NCBI GenBank assembly: GCA_946894095.1
Contig: OX335657.1
Coordinates: 10,912,001 to 10,976,000, forward strand
Length of the DNA: 64,000 nt
Reading direction: 5' to 3'
Source: Incurvaria masculella
Lineage: Eukaryota > Arthropoda > Insecta > Lepidoptera > Incurvariidae
Both the position numbers and the translations under genes were made by a program. This document shows, one piece after another, positions 35,254 to 47,065 of this stretch (position 1 is its first letter; each line of letters begins with the position of its first letter). A model generated the notes under the pieces. The model did not search any database, was not told the origin of the DNA, and saw nothing but the letters and a program-made list of their open reading frames with translations.

Positions 35254-35576
35254 AAAAAACCGGTCAAGTGCGAGTCGGACGCGCACACGAAGGGTTCCGT
35301 ACCATCGTACAAGATTTAACACAAAAAAATCACGTTTTTGTACGGGCCCCACCTTTAATTATTATTATTATTTCATTTTATTATTATTATATTATTCATT
35401 TGTTGTTATAGCGGAAAAATAAATACATAATTTGTGAAAATTGCAGCTGCCTACCTATTACGGTTCATGAGATACAGCCCTGTGACCGACGGACGGACGG
35501 ACTGACGGACGGACGGACAGCGGAGGCTTAGTAATAGGGTTCCGTTTTCACCCTTTGGGTACGGAACCCTAAAAAG
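35254..35576 (+). mobile_element. CCGGCCAAGTGCG/ACGG-tract element, full length
   Basis: Full-length copy with both ends, ACGG tract at about 35488-35520, and A-runs at both junctions. Confidence 0.92.
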
Positions 35577-36045
35577 CCTCACTTAATTTTGCATATTAAT
35601 AGTTTAAAAAAGAGAAATCATAGGTCGATCAAAGTTGTCATTAACTAACACAATGTTCAGTGAATATGCAATAACCAATCAGACAGATGCAAAGTAATAA
35701 TGATTGAATCAAACTGCTCGAATTAACTACTATAAATCTTAGATTCACCATAAATCACCAAATAGTGGCCATCACTCACGCATCGCGTGCGCGCAGCCGA
35801 CAGCCTAACCGCTCGAGATGTGTTCCGAAGAAATTTCTCAGATTCGAATTTAATTCCTCACAAAATTGCTTATAATTGACGCGCCTTCGAACCGCCAACT
35901 TTGAGAGCAACAATCAAACAATTATTGAGATAAATCCGACGGGGCATTCGCAATAGTCCTGGTAAAACGGATCGTATGGGAGGATTTAGTTTGGAATAGC
36001 TGAATTTTATTTGGATTTCAACATTTATTCTCTCTACTAGCGGCT

Positions 36046-36430
36046 CGTACCCTAATCGCGGAGGACTTACTTTGCATTCCAGAGGTCTGGAATTGAAAGC
36101 AAAGCTGGTCTTTCTTTCTCTTTCTAAGTTAATTAAGTGCATTTATCCATTGCATTGGTGCATTGGTTCGGAATATATGTAAAACTGTAGGTGCCCTTCC
36201 CCTACACGGTGGGGTTAAAAGACCGCCCGAGTGGGTACCGTCGCATTGGATTAAAATATGGTCGAGACGGCAATAAAAAAATGTCCTTGTTTATCATCCA
36301 GTTCAATGTAGCCGTGCTCATAAAGGGAAGATACTGGCATGGCACCTTATTCCTTCGTGAACTCGGTGTGTTGGGCTAGCATCATAACTGTGGGTGTGGT
36401 ATAAGCGATCCATGTCCAGTTACATAACAT
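36046..36430 (+). mobile_element. tRNA-headed SINE, near full length
   Basis: The head has GGACTTACTTTGCATTCCAG and AGGTCTGGAATTGAAAGC (worn B box), followed by the shared body and tail. Confidence 0.85.
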
Positions 36431-37299
36431 CATATATATCGCTGGATTTAAGGTTTATTTCATATAATGCCTGTGATTGTTAATACAAATCTAAAAAGTG
36501 TATAGTTTTGGATCTGAACACATCTGGTGTTTAGATTTTAAAGTCGAGAATTACAGGGCGCGGTTGGGTTATGGGTCGGTCAGATGCGATCTTGACGCAG
36601 ACCTGTTCGTAAATTTATCAGAGAGTACGTAAATTATCAGGCTCAAATCTAACGTGACGACCACAACTTAAAGTAGGAATATCCGCAACATTTTGCTCGA
36701 TAAAAGGAATAAATGCATGATACAACCTGAAGGGACTCAGCATAGTTAACGATTGATCTTGTTTCTTGAAAGTAAGACATTAAAACGTAACAAGTTACTA
36801 GGTCAAGCAGGCTAGAATTTTTAAAATCTAACAGAAAATTTCTCTTGTAATTTTATAAAAAACCCTCAGCGAATCTGTCCGTATGCATTCTAATTTTTTT
36901 TATTTTTTTATTTTATTTTATTTATTTCTTCGAACATATTCTCAAGATTACAAACTATGCAAGGATCAAGTATACATTTTAACATAATGATCAACATACT
37001 TATATCTAAAAAATAACATATCTTCGAAACATTTAATCTTAATTGTAATACTGTAAGTAAGACTGCTGCCTACAAAAGAATAGATTCTGAGTAGTAGGCA
37101 GCTGATTCCGACATTTTTCTACTATAAATTGTGTTGCACTGCGTCTAGGTAGTTATAGGCTGCAATCGTTTTTCAGAGGCCGCGCGTTATTTCGTGTATG
37201 TTTAAGTCTTACAAAAGCATTTTTTAAGAGTTAGGTATTCTTTGTTAGGTTAACGAAACAATATATGAAAGGGGCATGAAGTAAGTGAAGAGGGGGAAC
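36431..37299. other. AT-rich, nothing recognised
   Basis: T-rich runs near 36895-36930; no gene. Confidence 0.55.
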
Positions 37300-37925
37300 G
37301 GCATCTAATATGCAGATCGTATAATGTCATATTTTAACAAAATTTTAAAACCATGCACAACGTATAATCGGCAGATCGTATAATCTTATACGTAGTGCAT
37401 GAAGAAGTCCAAAACATAAAATTACTTATTTCTCCATGCATAACGTATAATAGTCACAACGAATAATGTTATGATCTTTATTTAACAAAAAAAGAAAATC
37501 ATGCATATCATATAATCCAAAATTATTTCATACGATAAGCGCCCTTATCGTTATACAATTAAAGCGTATACTCGCACGTGACGTTTCGACCGTCTCAATT
37601 AGCGTAAGGTGGCCTCTCGAAATTGTAGCAAATATCGATTCGTAGCAATTTCAGCCTTAAATGTATCTTTATTAGGGCGCTTTATGCAGTGCTTCTTGGC
37701 ATATTATACGTTCTGCATGGTTTTCTTTTTTTGTGAATTCATGTTAGGAATATTATACGTTGTGACTATTATACGTTCTGCATGATGCAAAGAGTTGATT
37801 TTATTTTTAAACTTTATTCATGCACAACGTATAACATTATACGTTGTGACTATTATACGATATGCATGGTTTTAATTTTTTGGAAAAAAATAAGATTATA
37901 CGTTGTGAATATTATACGTAGTGAA
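37300..37925. mobile_element. Foldback-like element with iterated ATTATACG motifs
   Basis: The left arm (about 37300-37530) repeats CGTATAATNGTCACAACG and CATGCA motifs. The right arm (about 37700-37925) carries their reverse complements (TTGTGACTATTATACG, CTGCATG). The centre has its own stem, GATAAGCGCCCTTATC. Long inverted arms made of short repeats resemble Drosophila foldback elements. Confidence 0.65.
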
Positions 37926-38923
37926 TACGACTCAGTGAAGATATGTAGGTGGGGATGTGTGTATGTAATGGTGTGTAAGTGAGTGAGTTGTGGTTCGTGT
38001 TTAGGTATCGTTTATTTAGTTCATTATTATACTTCGATATCAAAAAACTCATCAATATTTTCTTCCGACATATCAAGCAAAATCGTGAAACATTTTTTTT
38101 TGTAGGCATATAAAGATAGGTTTCCAGAGATTTTTGAGTCAATATAGCTAAAAGTTCGTGTTCCGAGCCAAAGTATAGATTTTTGAGTGAATCGAGAGGT
38201 GGTAGTCGGTAGAACGTAGGCATTTTGTTTTGCCCTGGTGTTATGGTCGTGCTCAGGTCTTTTTAGTAATGTCTTACCTTTGCTGTGAAAGAAACAGCAA
38301 ATCCTTAACAAATAAATCTTTTTGATCGATAGAACTTGGGCTTCTTTGAAAAGTATTTTGCTGGAATATATATTTGGTCTATTGGACCTTACCTTCAACA
38401 CTGCTTTCTGAGCGATTTCAAGTTGTTTTATAGTTGTTTTATTTGCACTTCCCCAAGCTAGAATACAGTAGTTTATAATTGATTGGCAGAGCCCAAAGTA
38501 CAGCGATTTAAGTGTTTTTAACCGACTTCAAAAAAAGGAGGAGGTTATCAATTCGTCTGTATGTTTTTTTTTTTTTTTGTTTTTTTTGTTTTTTTTTTTT
38601 TATGTTTGTTACCGCATAACTTTTTCCTGGGTGAACCGATTTTGATGATTATTTTTTTAAATAATAGCTAGTGCTTCCCAAGTGGTCCCATTTTAATTTG
38701 GTTAAGTTCTGACAATGATATCTATGAGAAAATCATAAAAGTCTTAAATTTGTATTAAGATGTGCGCGACAAATGGACGAATAACTCAATATAACGCCAA
38801 CCGATTTCGGTGATTTTTTTTTTATTGGAAAGGACGTGTACAAATTAGTAAGTTTACTTCAGATTCACTAAAAATTAACAAATAAAAAACAAATTTAACA
38901 AAAAAATTTAATTTAACGGTTAG

Positions 38924-39186
38924 ACTTCAAAGGAAAAGCACTAAAAAGTAAAAAATAATGTTCATTTTTGTAGTTACGATTTCTGTTATTTTTTGAGTCG
39001 GTGTCAGCCAAGGTTAGGTTAGGTTAGGTTAGGTTAGGTTAGGTTAGGTTAGGTTAGGTTAGGTTAGGTTAGGTTCTCTTGATTGGCGCAGCGCGTGCCC
39101 GGCTGACGCCGACTCAAAAAATAACAGAAATCGTAACTACAAAAATGAACATTATTTTTTACTTTTTAGTGCTTTTCCTTTGAAGT
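38924..39186. repeat. 86-bp inverted repeat with TTAGG array in its loop
   Basis: Arms 38924-39009 and 39101-39186 match at 85 of 86 positions. A second matching A/T-rich stretch lies outside them (about 38885-38905 and 39191-39217). Confidence 0.95.
39011..39075. repeat. Interstitial telomeric (TTAGG)n array
   Basis: Thirteen uninterrupted AGGTT units (65 bp), a rotation of TTAGG, the ancestral insect telomere repeat. It lies in the loop of the 86-bp hairpin. Confidence 0.95.
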
Positions 39187-40316
39187 CGGTTATTTTTTTT
39201 GTTAAATTTGTTTTTTTTCTTGTCTAAAATGTTACGGGTTTGTTTAAAAATGTAAATCAATTTTCTGACTCTTTTTTTTAGATTATCTACGTGTGCATCC
39301 CAGCTCAAGTGCTCATCTACTAAGATTCCCAAATATTTTATAACTTTTGTTCTCTCAATCGTTTCGCAAGAGCATTTTGATGTTGTAGTGGAGCCAGCAG
39401 AGTGGGAAAGACATGAAGCATTAGGTATTTTTAAATCGGTAGGGGGGTAGATTTTTCTAGATTGAACATTTGAAAACGTGATATATTTAGTTTTTGAGAT
39501 GTTAAGTGTTAGTAAATTAGAATCTAGCCATATTTTAACCAATTTGAGTCCATCTTCAGATGTTTTTATTGCGTCGACCCAGGATACGCCCTCAAACACT
39601 AGAGCTGTATCATCGGCAAAAGAAAAAATATGCATACCAGGAATATTAATGCTGCATAGGTCATTAAGGTATATTAAGAAAAGTATCGGGCCCAATATGC
39701 TACCTTGTGGGACGCCAAATTTAACTGGGAGCACTGAGCTTACGTTCAGCTCCACTTTTACTCTTTGCGTGCGGTCATGGAGGTAACTGGTAAACCATTC
39801 GAGTGCTATACCCCTAGCATGTGCCCGCAATATGCTACTTAATTTTACACTTACTAGAATCGTCCGATTTTTTCTTAATTTCATTTGTCTTAAAACAATT
39901 TTGTTCAAAATGGAAAAACCAACGCTTTGGAAATTAATAAGGACTCTGCGCAGAAATTGTCTATTTTTTGACCGCTTGGAATGAATAAATCATAAGATAC
40001 GTTAAAAAAATGCTAATACTTCATCGAACAAACTTAAAAACTTTCAATTGGTGCAGATATACCTGTAGCTGCACATGGTGAAAACGACCCTTAATCGGGG
40101 GCCTTTTTTACCAACTTCAGCACTTGGTGAAAACCATGATTAGGATCTCTTTCACCATGTCTAAAGAGGCCTTTTCTTACGATCTTACAATCAATAATCG
40201 GCACATTAGTAATAAAGACCCTTTAAGTGTCGATTAAAATAATTAGGCATTATGCCCTAATTATCTTAATCGGTGAAAACCAAGCTTAAGCGTTCCTAAG
40301 ATTTATATGTTAGCAG

Positions 40317-40632
40317 AGCCACTAGTCCAACTTGTCACCTAAATTGGCGTTTACAGAACTTCGAAGTTACGTAAAAACGTCGACCCCATACTACTTTTAC
40401 TACTAATTCTGTGGTTTTACTTCTTCAAGCGGTCGAAATCGAACTTGGACTATAGGTACCCATTTGTAAACGTGTTTTCGGCGACGATGGGTAAGCTGTC
40501 AAATCAAAAGTCGCAAATATTAGTTCGCTTAACGCTCACTGCGCGCGCTCTCTCCGTACATTTGAAAAAGCTAGTCGCTCGGTTTGGCTTAAACGCCAAT
40601 TTATGTGACCAGTCGTACTAGAGGCTCTAATC
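40317..40632 (+). mobile_element. Repeat family D, MITE-like
   Basis: About 35-bp inverted ends: ACCTAAATTGGCGTTTA at the left and TAAACGCCAATTTATGT at the right. Confidence 0.7.
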
Positions 40633-41841
40633 AATACTTTTCTATTTAAATGTTATAAACGTCGTTAAATTAAACTCCGGCTTGTAATTGTAGTGTTAAA
40701 TCGATTCAAGTGATTTGTAACGGCAATTTTTCGATCAATCTGATGCCAGTCCCTTTTTAAATGGCAGCCTGTGGATTGAAATTGCGTATCAATCAAACCC
40801 CTGCGTCAAACCCAAACGCTCTCCTTCTTTCTGTCTTTAATTTATTGTTTGTTTCCTTTTGGATGCATTTGGATCACAATTAAATTTCGTAGTGTCTAGA
40901 TTATTTTTCTTTTCTTAACTTAGTTCGTAAGGAAATGCTATGATTTTACTAAAAATATTTTATCATTCTTTTCTCCTGTCATATTGAAGAAATAAATGTT
41001 ACGTTCGTAAGTCAAAATGGAATATATAATTTGGTTCAAACCTGTGTGAAACTCTGTCGCGCCGCAGATAATAGGACGCAGGATCGGCGCCTAGCGACAT
41101 CGCTTCTCGACGAAGGACACTTTTTGGTCCCAGCGTTTGCCGTGAGATGTCGCCACGGGTTCAACCTGGCACAAAACAGACAGGTAGATACTTTGCTTTA
41201 TCGTACCATGTTTAGGCAACAGTAACATGTCATAGCAAGACAATTTTATTTATTTGAAAACGAATATATGTTAGTTTGGTAATAATATATGCTTTAACCA
41301 TAGCAAACAGGCACTGAGACAAGATGCCAAGTTCTTTGAGAGCCTGGCGTAGGCCATATGTCGCGCTATGAATAAAAAACTGGCATGTTTTAGTACATCA
41401 TCAGACCGTATTTCAGAAGGAAGCCCTAGGTACCCAGCCAGGAACGTTTATTTATGCGTAATATATTTTCAGTATCGGTAGCTGGGGTCACATCCAATAT
41501 TTGGCGTCTTTTCTCTGATTGTTTTTCGGTTTGAAAGGGTTTTAAGCATTTACAAAAACACAAACACATATAATTAGGTACCAATTCTGGTTCGATATTT
41601 GGTCTTTGGGGACCCAGAAATTGACTGATGCTAAAAACCATGACATTATTCACGATGTTTTTCCTTCACCGTAAAGCATTCGTTTCAAATATATTATGCA
41701 CTTGTCTAACTTTATTATTATTTATAAAATTAAATAGGTACGTACGTATAGTTTGGATCAACATAGACTGAAGGCTGTGACTAGTAAATAATCCTAAAGA
41801 AACAAATTCGAACAACGCATATAGCACGCACGCAAGGACGT
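40633..41841. other. No gene identified
   Basis: Unique sequence; short frames at 41031-41225 and 41426-41653 are motif-free. Confidence 0.5.
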
Positions 41842-42145
41842 AAAAAACCGGTCAAGTGCGAGTCAGATTCGCACACGAAGGATTCCGTACCATTGTACAA
41901 GATTTAACACCAATAAATCACGTTTTTTGTATGTAATATTAGTTATTTCATTTTACCTATTTTTTGTTATAGCGGTAAAATAAATACACAGTCTGTGATA
42001 ATTTCAGCTGCCTACCTATTACGGTTCACGAGATACAGCCCTGTGACAGACAGATGGACGAACGGATGGATAGACGGACGGACGGACAGCAAAGGCTTAC
42101 TACTAGGGTTCCGTTGGCACCCTTTGGGCACGGAACCCTAAAAAT
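41842..42145 (+). mobile_element. CCGGCCAAGTGCG/ACGG-tract element, full length with short internal deletion
   Basis: Both ends are present and flanked by A-runs. The central GGGCCCC stretch is shortened. Confidence 0.9.
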
Positions 42146-42179
42146 AATAGAATAGAGACATGCCCTGCAACCGCGGGCA

Positions 42180-42209
42180 ATGTGCTCGTTGCAGGGGCAA
42201 CGAGCACAT
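42180..42209. repeat. Perfect 13-bp hairpin with AGGG loop
   Basis: ATGTGCTCGTTGC pairs with GCAACGAGCACAT. It lies just after an ACGG-tract element. Confidence 0.8.
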
Positions 42210-42210
42210 G

Positions 42211-42859
42211 GCAATGTCGACTAGGTGCGCGAATCATTTAATGTAAATTAGAAGTTTTTTGTGCACACAAAACTTTGAAACATGTTAAACTATATAAAAC
42301 TGTCTTATCATCTGTTAACATAGTAATAAATAATTTGTGGCATGTAATTCTTTGCAATTCCTATGGAAACGATTATAGTGACGCAAGGCTTTGAGTGACA
42401 GCGCACTGTAAACATTTCGCGTCCGTTCCCTTTTAACGTTCTTGCACGCACGCATCGTGAAATTATCTAAATTTTACTTTCCTTGAAATTATGTTTACAT
42501 GAATTATGTGACCTTAAGAGGGGCTATTCATGATTGATCCATAGCTACGTGCAAAAATCTTCAATGCCCAGTCAGGAATTCAGAACCCACGGCAGTGAAT
42601 TAGATAAAGCAAAGATATTGTGCTTGAGTATTCCAGGAATTCTCGGGCATTCTTTGTACCTACGCACCAAATTTAATCCTAATCAACCAAAACCTGTTTA
42701 CTTGCGTAAGGGTCTCTTCCACCAAGTACTGATTAGCTTTACATCTCGCAATCGATACCAGTACAAGAAAATTACCACTTCAGTAATAAGGCCCTTTTAG
42801 TGTCTATTTAAAATGAATCAGCACTTGGTGAAAACCAGGCTAAGTATGATTGCTAACAA
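42211..42859. other. No gene identified
   Basis: An 88-codon plus-strand frame (42534-42800) is motif-free. CAGCACTTGGTGAAAACCA near 42819 recurs near 40118, so a small repeat lies here. Confidence 0.45.
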
Positions 42860-43850
42860 GGTAAAGAAAATCTTCTGACGTGATTGTTCAGAAAAGTAAG
42901 CCAAAACCTAAAATGATTGTGCATCTTAACATTTTATTTCAAATAAACCTTTATTAACATATAATTGACTTTTAAAAAAAATATAGTGAGAAGTGTATGA
43001 ATTAAAAAATGTAGATATTGAACCATAACTATGTTAGAATTTAAAACAACAAAAAATCTTGTTTACAACGGATTTAAATAATAGGAATGCATTAGAATTA
43101 AATAACAGATATTCACGAGTTGGGGAGAAGGAAGGTGGTTAGAAATAACATTATAACGGTAATATTTTATCTTTGTTTAATGATAGATTTGCAATTTATT
43201 CAAAATTGCAGCCTCTTAATACGTACCTAATGAGAACAATATCATTGAATACTTAAAGGTAATTTTTATTTACAGAAATAGTTTTATATTTACATAAATT
43301 TTATTTACAAACACAAATTGAACTAGCTAGCTGCCCGTGCGCAACATCTTTTTAATTTTTGGGACTTTGAGGAAACGACAAACCGGGCAGGAATAGAGAT
43401 ATTCTTATTTATCTATAAATTATTCTTACAGTAAGGTAATACTCATCGGTAACTTTAAGTAGATAGGACTAATCACAGTAAATATATCTCAACATAACAA
43501 AACAATAAAAAATAAAGGTGTATTGTATTTCAAATCCTCAGTCTTTTCAGCAAAAAACTTTAGTCGGGGCTCGCTCAGCATCAATTTAAAGATAATACAG
43601 ATGGAATTTAAAAATGTGAGATGTTAATAATTTTGAATTCAAATACACCAACCATGACGCCACAAAATCAAGATTCAGCCCAGATAAAAGCCGCATACAA
43701 CAACGAGATTTAATAAAATCATTAGAGATCATCATTCACATACTCTAAAATTATGTTTCGAGGACTTTGGCGATCAACGACAACGAATGCAAAATCGGTG
43801 AGATAATTCTTTGGTCATTCTTAGGCTCACTCGCGGTTGTCACACAGCAT
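42860..43850 (-). other. Probable 3'UTR and 3' flank of odd
   Basis: AT-rich DNA follows the odd stop codon. Several AATAAA signals occur on the minus strand (TTTATT on plus near 42951, 43195, 43264 and 43302). The true cleavage site cannot be chosen from sequence alone. Confidence 0.35.
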
Positions 43851-44262
43851 CTAGCGTTTCATGATGTCTTCGATTGAGAACCCTAATGATTTTTTCGCTT
43901 CGTTGATTTGAAAAGGCTTCGGCGCTTGCGATTGGTGCGAGTGGACCTCGGGGCAGGGCGCCGCCGAGGCGCCGGGGGAGGCCTTCTGCGAGAGGTCCAG
44001 GAGGGAGCTCTCGGGCGCTTGGCTCGTCGAGGAGACCTCCTCGCACCCGTCGAGGTGGTCGAGGTGCGCCTTGTTCGCCTCCGAGTGCGTGAGGAGGTGC
44101 GTCTTGAGGTTGGAGCGCTGGTTGAAGCTGCGGCTGCAGACGGGACACTTGTGCGGGGACTCCTCCATGTGTAGGATCTTGTGCACGGCGAGCGTGCGCG
44201 ACTGGCAGAAGCCCTTCCCGCACTCCGTGCACTTGAACGGCTTCTCCTTCGAGTGGATGTAT
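43851..44262 (-). other. odd: odd coding exon 3
   Basis: It encodes the end of finger 2, fingers 3 and 4, a Ser/Ala-rich tail and the C-terminal eh1-like motif. It stops at TAG (43851-43853). Confidence 0.93.
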
Positions 44263-45699
44263 CTGGGAACAACATTAACGACGATAAGTACTCGCTCCAA
44301 ATTAAGCCGAAGTGGTCTTATCTCTAATGAACGCCTCGACACATCGTCGAATACTAATCGCAGCGCGCAGTGTAAACACCGAGGCCCTCGGCGATTTTAT
44401 TGCCGAATGCGCGTTCCGTAATGGAATAATCACCGGCTCGAATGAAAATTGAGATAATTCTCGAGCCGACACATTAGACGGGTAATGAATTTAAAAAAAT
44501 AACACCGTCTCGTAAAAGAGAAGAAATATAATATGTAATTTGTACATCGCTCGGGACGCGAGACAGATATCGACGTCGTAAAAAGCGAACCGGTTCCCGG
44601 CTCGTGCTGCTCACGACCGACCGCACAAAAAGGCTACACTCTTAGTTTTCTTTTTGTCGGGCTCGACTCTCGCTCGTCGGCGGGGCCAGGCCGTAAACGT
44701 TAGGGCATTGTGATATTTACCTGTGGTCTCTCAGATGGTCCTGCCGGCGGAACGCCTTCCCGCAGATGTCGCACGAGTAGGGCCGCTCGTCCGTGTGCGT
44801 CCGCTCGTGGATCAGCAGGTTGTACGACTTGGTGAACTGGCGGTTGCAGTACTTGCAGATGAACTGCTTCTTGGGGCGCGCGCCGGGCGGTCCCGGCGGG
44901 CGCGGCGGCGCCGGGTGGCGGCCGGGCGGCAGGCGGCGCGGGTCGACCGGCACGGGGTACCCGCGCACCGCCTGCTGGTAGAGCGCCGCGTTGCGGATCC
45001 ACTGGTTGACGATCATGGCGGGCAGGCCGGGGTAGGGCGAGGAGGGCGGCAGCGCGGCGACCTGCGCCGGGGCGTACGGGTACGCGGGCTGGTACACCGG
45101 CGGCTGGCTCGGCCGGGGGAAGGCGAGGTAGGGGTGCGGCTGCCAGTAGGGAGCGGGCGGCGGCACGGCGGGCCGGTGCCGCGAGGAGACGACGGCCGGC
45201 GGCGTGTCGTCGGTGGGGGTGCGCGGGGGGGTCGGCAGCGGCGGGGACGGCCGCTCCAGCTTCACCAGCGCCTCCAGCGGGAAGTCCGGCGGGTAACCTG
45301 CACATCGAACTAACGTTAGCCACCGCAAATTCATCGTTACCAACAATCCAAATTAAAATTATCTACGAATTAAAAGTATCTGCCTAATACTTAAGTGAGA
45401 AGTTAATATAAATATTGATTTGAATTTTTAAGACATGAGTCTTGACCACAAACTGTATTTAATGGTGAATGGTATTAATAAGTCGTTTATAACTAAGTTA
45501 AGTCAACGGTACTTGAATCATTTTAATGTATATTAATATTTCAAATATTCAAGATCAAAATTATAAAAAAAAACAGATGACACAAACATTCGTAAAACAA
45601 CACATCGTTTTAAAGCTCACCGGTGTTATCGTCAATGTGATCCTCTTCAAGGTTGATCTCGTCGGAACTGCTATCCATACTGAACGACTTGTCCTCCAT
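43851..45699 (-). CDS. odd: odd-skipped family C2H2 zinc-finger transcriptional repressor (3 coding exons)
   Basis: Coding exons are 45621-45699, 44721-45297 and 43851-44262. Donors are GTGAGC and GTAAAT, acceptors TGTGCAG and TTCCCAG; junction phases agree and give 355 residues. The ATG is the first Met after an in-frame stop at 45763-45765 and has G at -3 and +4. Residues 1-27 are acidic and Ser-rich, and about 30-165 are proline-rich. Four C2H2 fingers lie at about 172-194, 200-222, 228-250 and 256-278, joined by linkers of HTDERP, HSKEKP and HMEESP type. The protein ends [10 protein letters not shown], which fits the eh1-like motif that recruits Groucho in Drosophila Odd. In flies Odd has four fingers while Bowl and Sob have five, which favours odd. 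Family role: nuclear DNA-binding repressor in segmentation, leg-joint and gut patterning. It could be another odd/sob/bowl paralogue. Codon use is very GC-rich against AT-rich flanks. Confidence 0.93.
44721..45297 (-). other. odd: odd coding exon 2
   Basis: It encodes the proline-rich region, finger 1 and most of finger 2. It ends in phase 2 (AG|A Arg) at donor GTAAAT. The 458-base intron 2 (44263-44720) interrupts finger 2 between its two histidines. Confidence 0.93.
45621..45699 (-). other. odd: odd coding exon 1
   Basis: It encodes 26 residues plus the first base of a Gly codon and ends at donor GTGAGC. The 323-base intron 1 (45298-45620) follows. Confidence 0.85.
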
Positions 45700-46360
45700 C
45701 ACAGCACGAAATGTCCACACACAATCGGCCTCGGCCACTCGGCGTCGCGTCGCACTCGTCTATCACTGTCGGGCGCCGAACCGGTTTGGCGGCGGGCTCC
45801 GGCACGGGTGGGCAGTGACTGCCGCTGCGGGCCGCGGCGCGCGCCGTGCGGCCGGCGGGCGGGCGGGAGGGAGGGAGGGGGGGGACGGCCGGTGGAGGGG
45901 AGACACAAAGGCGCCGCGCGGCCGCGGCTGCCGGCCCGCCCCGGGGGCGGAGCTTCCGCCGCGCTGCCCCCAGCCGCGCGGACCCCGAACGTCCCCACTC
46001 GCGGTGCCTTCCCGCGACAAGGTTCCACCGATCCCTTATCCCCCCGCGGGGGGAACTCTGTGCGATTTTCGCGCTCGGCGCTTTCGACGTTGCGCGACGC
46101 GAGGCAGTCGGATGCAAATTTTCGGTGACGGCCGGGCGTAGAGTGATGATTTCGTAATTCGGTTTGTAGTCAAGTTCACTGGGAAAGGTGCCGTGAATGC
46201 GCTCTGGGAAATCGGTTCCGTGGCGTATGAGCAGCTCGAGCAAGAACAAACGTTTTTCGAATGTTATCTGATAACGTCGCGTGGTCTTTATGTTTTCACG
46301 ATAAGCGTGACGGGCTGCGTGACACACCTCTAACACGTTTCCTTGTAGATAGATGATTAT
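45700..46360 (-). promoter_or_regulatory. GC/CpG-rich island: 5'UTR and probable promoter of odd
   Basis: This stretch upstream of the odd ATG is extremely GC-rich at about 45740-46110, then returns to AT-rich DNA. Long open frames here on both strands follow from the lack of AT-rich stop codons and mutually overlap, so they are not taken as genes. No TATA box or initiator could be placed with confidence. Confidence 0.55.
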
Positions 46361-47065
46361 CATTACAAAGAATGGCTAACCATTACCTCAGAAGTTACCG
46401 AGGTCATCATTTAATTCCTGTTATAGGTAAGTAGGTACTTACTAATTACTGCTCGTCTACCACTTTAGTGAGGATATTGATACCGACTCACAATTAGATA
46501 GGTGCCTTTCGATTAATCTAATAAATGCATAACCTCCCTACCTACAGTACCACTTAAGGTTAAACATTATGACAAAATCTCATAAAAAGTGGGGATAGCA
46601 CCAACCTTCCGGAGATATACTCTACCATAACATATACGGAGATATACTCTACCATTACATTTCAAGGTACCTTGAGCATTACTTATTAGGGAAGTACTTA
46701 ATATATATTTTGCATTGGTGATAAGCAGCGACTCAGAAAGCATTTTTTCTATATTCCCTCATTGGCGACCTCAGTGACCGGCTCGGTTTTTTTATTCTGT
46801 GGCGCCAACTAAATAAAGCTTGGCAGTCTGTGCCAATGAAGAAAAACGCTAAAACCACTTCACTAGAGTAGCTTTTAATCCATTCAAGTAAAGTTCTGTT
46901 GACGTCCCTGTAAACTCAAATTTAAAATCTACTAAACTTCACTTATAGTTGGTTGGCACCTCCATGCACTTGACCCCTCAATTGACGGAACAAAAATTGT
47001 AAAATTTTGTGAATTCGAAGATCTCGAGATTTTTAAAATATTAAAGAAGATCTGAACTAAAATAT
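46361..47065. other. No gene identified
   Basis: Upstream of odd; AT-rich, with a small direct repeat GGAGATATACTCTACCAT at about 46612 and 46639. Confidence 0.5.

Larger units (their letters stand above)
38521..39191. mobile_element. AACCGACTTC-ended non-autonomous element inserted in the RT gene
   Basis: The ends are inverted repeats, AACCGACTTCAAA at the left and TTTGAAGTCGGTT at the right. It interrupts the retrotransposon reading frame inside an A-rich codon run. Its left part (GGAGGAGGTTATCAATTCG) is a sequence widely repeated in Lepidoptera. Its right half is a giant hairpin, annotated separately. Related scraps lie at 18605-18790 and 56650-56712. Confidence 0.7.
37930..39840 (-). mobile_element. 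Non-LTR retrotransposon, 5'-truncated, split by a later insertion
   Basis: Read on the minus strand, 39220-39840 encodes RT motifs GVPQGSILGPILFLIYLNDL and FADDTALV, then KYLGILVDEHLSWDAH. The frame is cut near 39217 and resumes at about 38515 (LKSLYFGLCQSIINY, CILAWGSA). It ends with the conserved tail region containing HDHNTRAK and a stop near 38027. The intact FADD box shows it was active relatively recently. The 5' half (endonuclease) is missing. The 3' untranslated part runs to about 37930, where a foldback element abuts it. Confidence 0.85.

Noticed and set aside
37300..37925. CRISPR-like spaced repeats
   Set aside because: The units are short, degenerate and in both orientations, with no uniform spacers; the DNA is from an animal.
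39478..39786. Plus-strand ORF opposite the RT
   Set aside because: Shadow frame of the minus-strand reverse transcriptase, which has clear motifs.
42150..42215. Helitron 3' end (hairpin near CTAG)
   Set aside because: The hairpin is clear, but the distance to CTAG and the absence of a TC-type start do not fit.
44700..46363. Many long open frames on both strands across the odd locus (up to about 230 codons)
   Set aside because: They overlap the verified odd exons and CpG island in other frames. Their Arg/Ala/Pro/Gly-rich products follow from GC-rich DNA with few stops.
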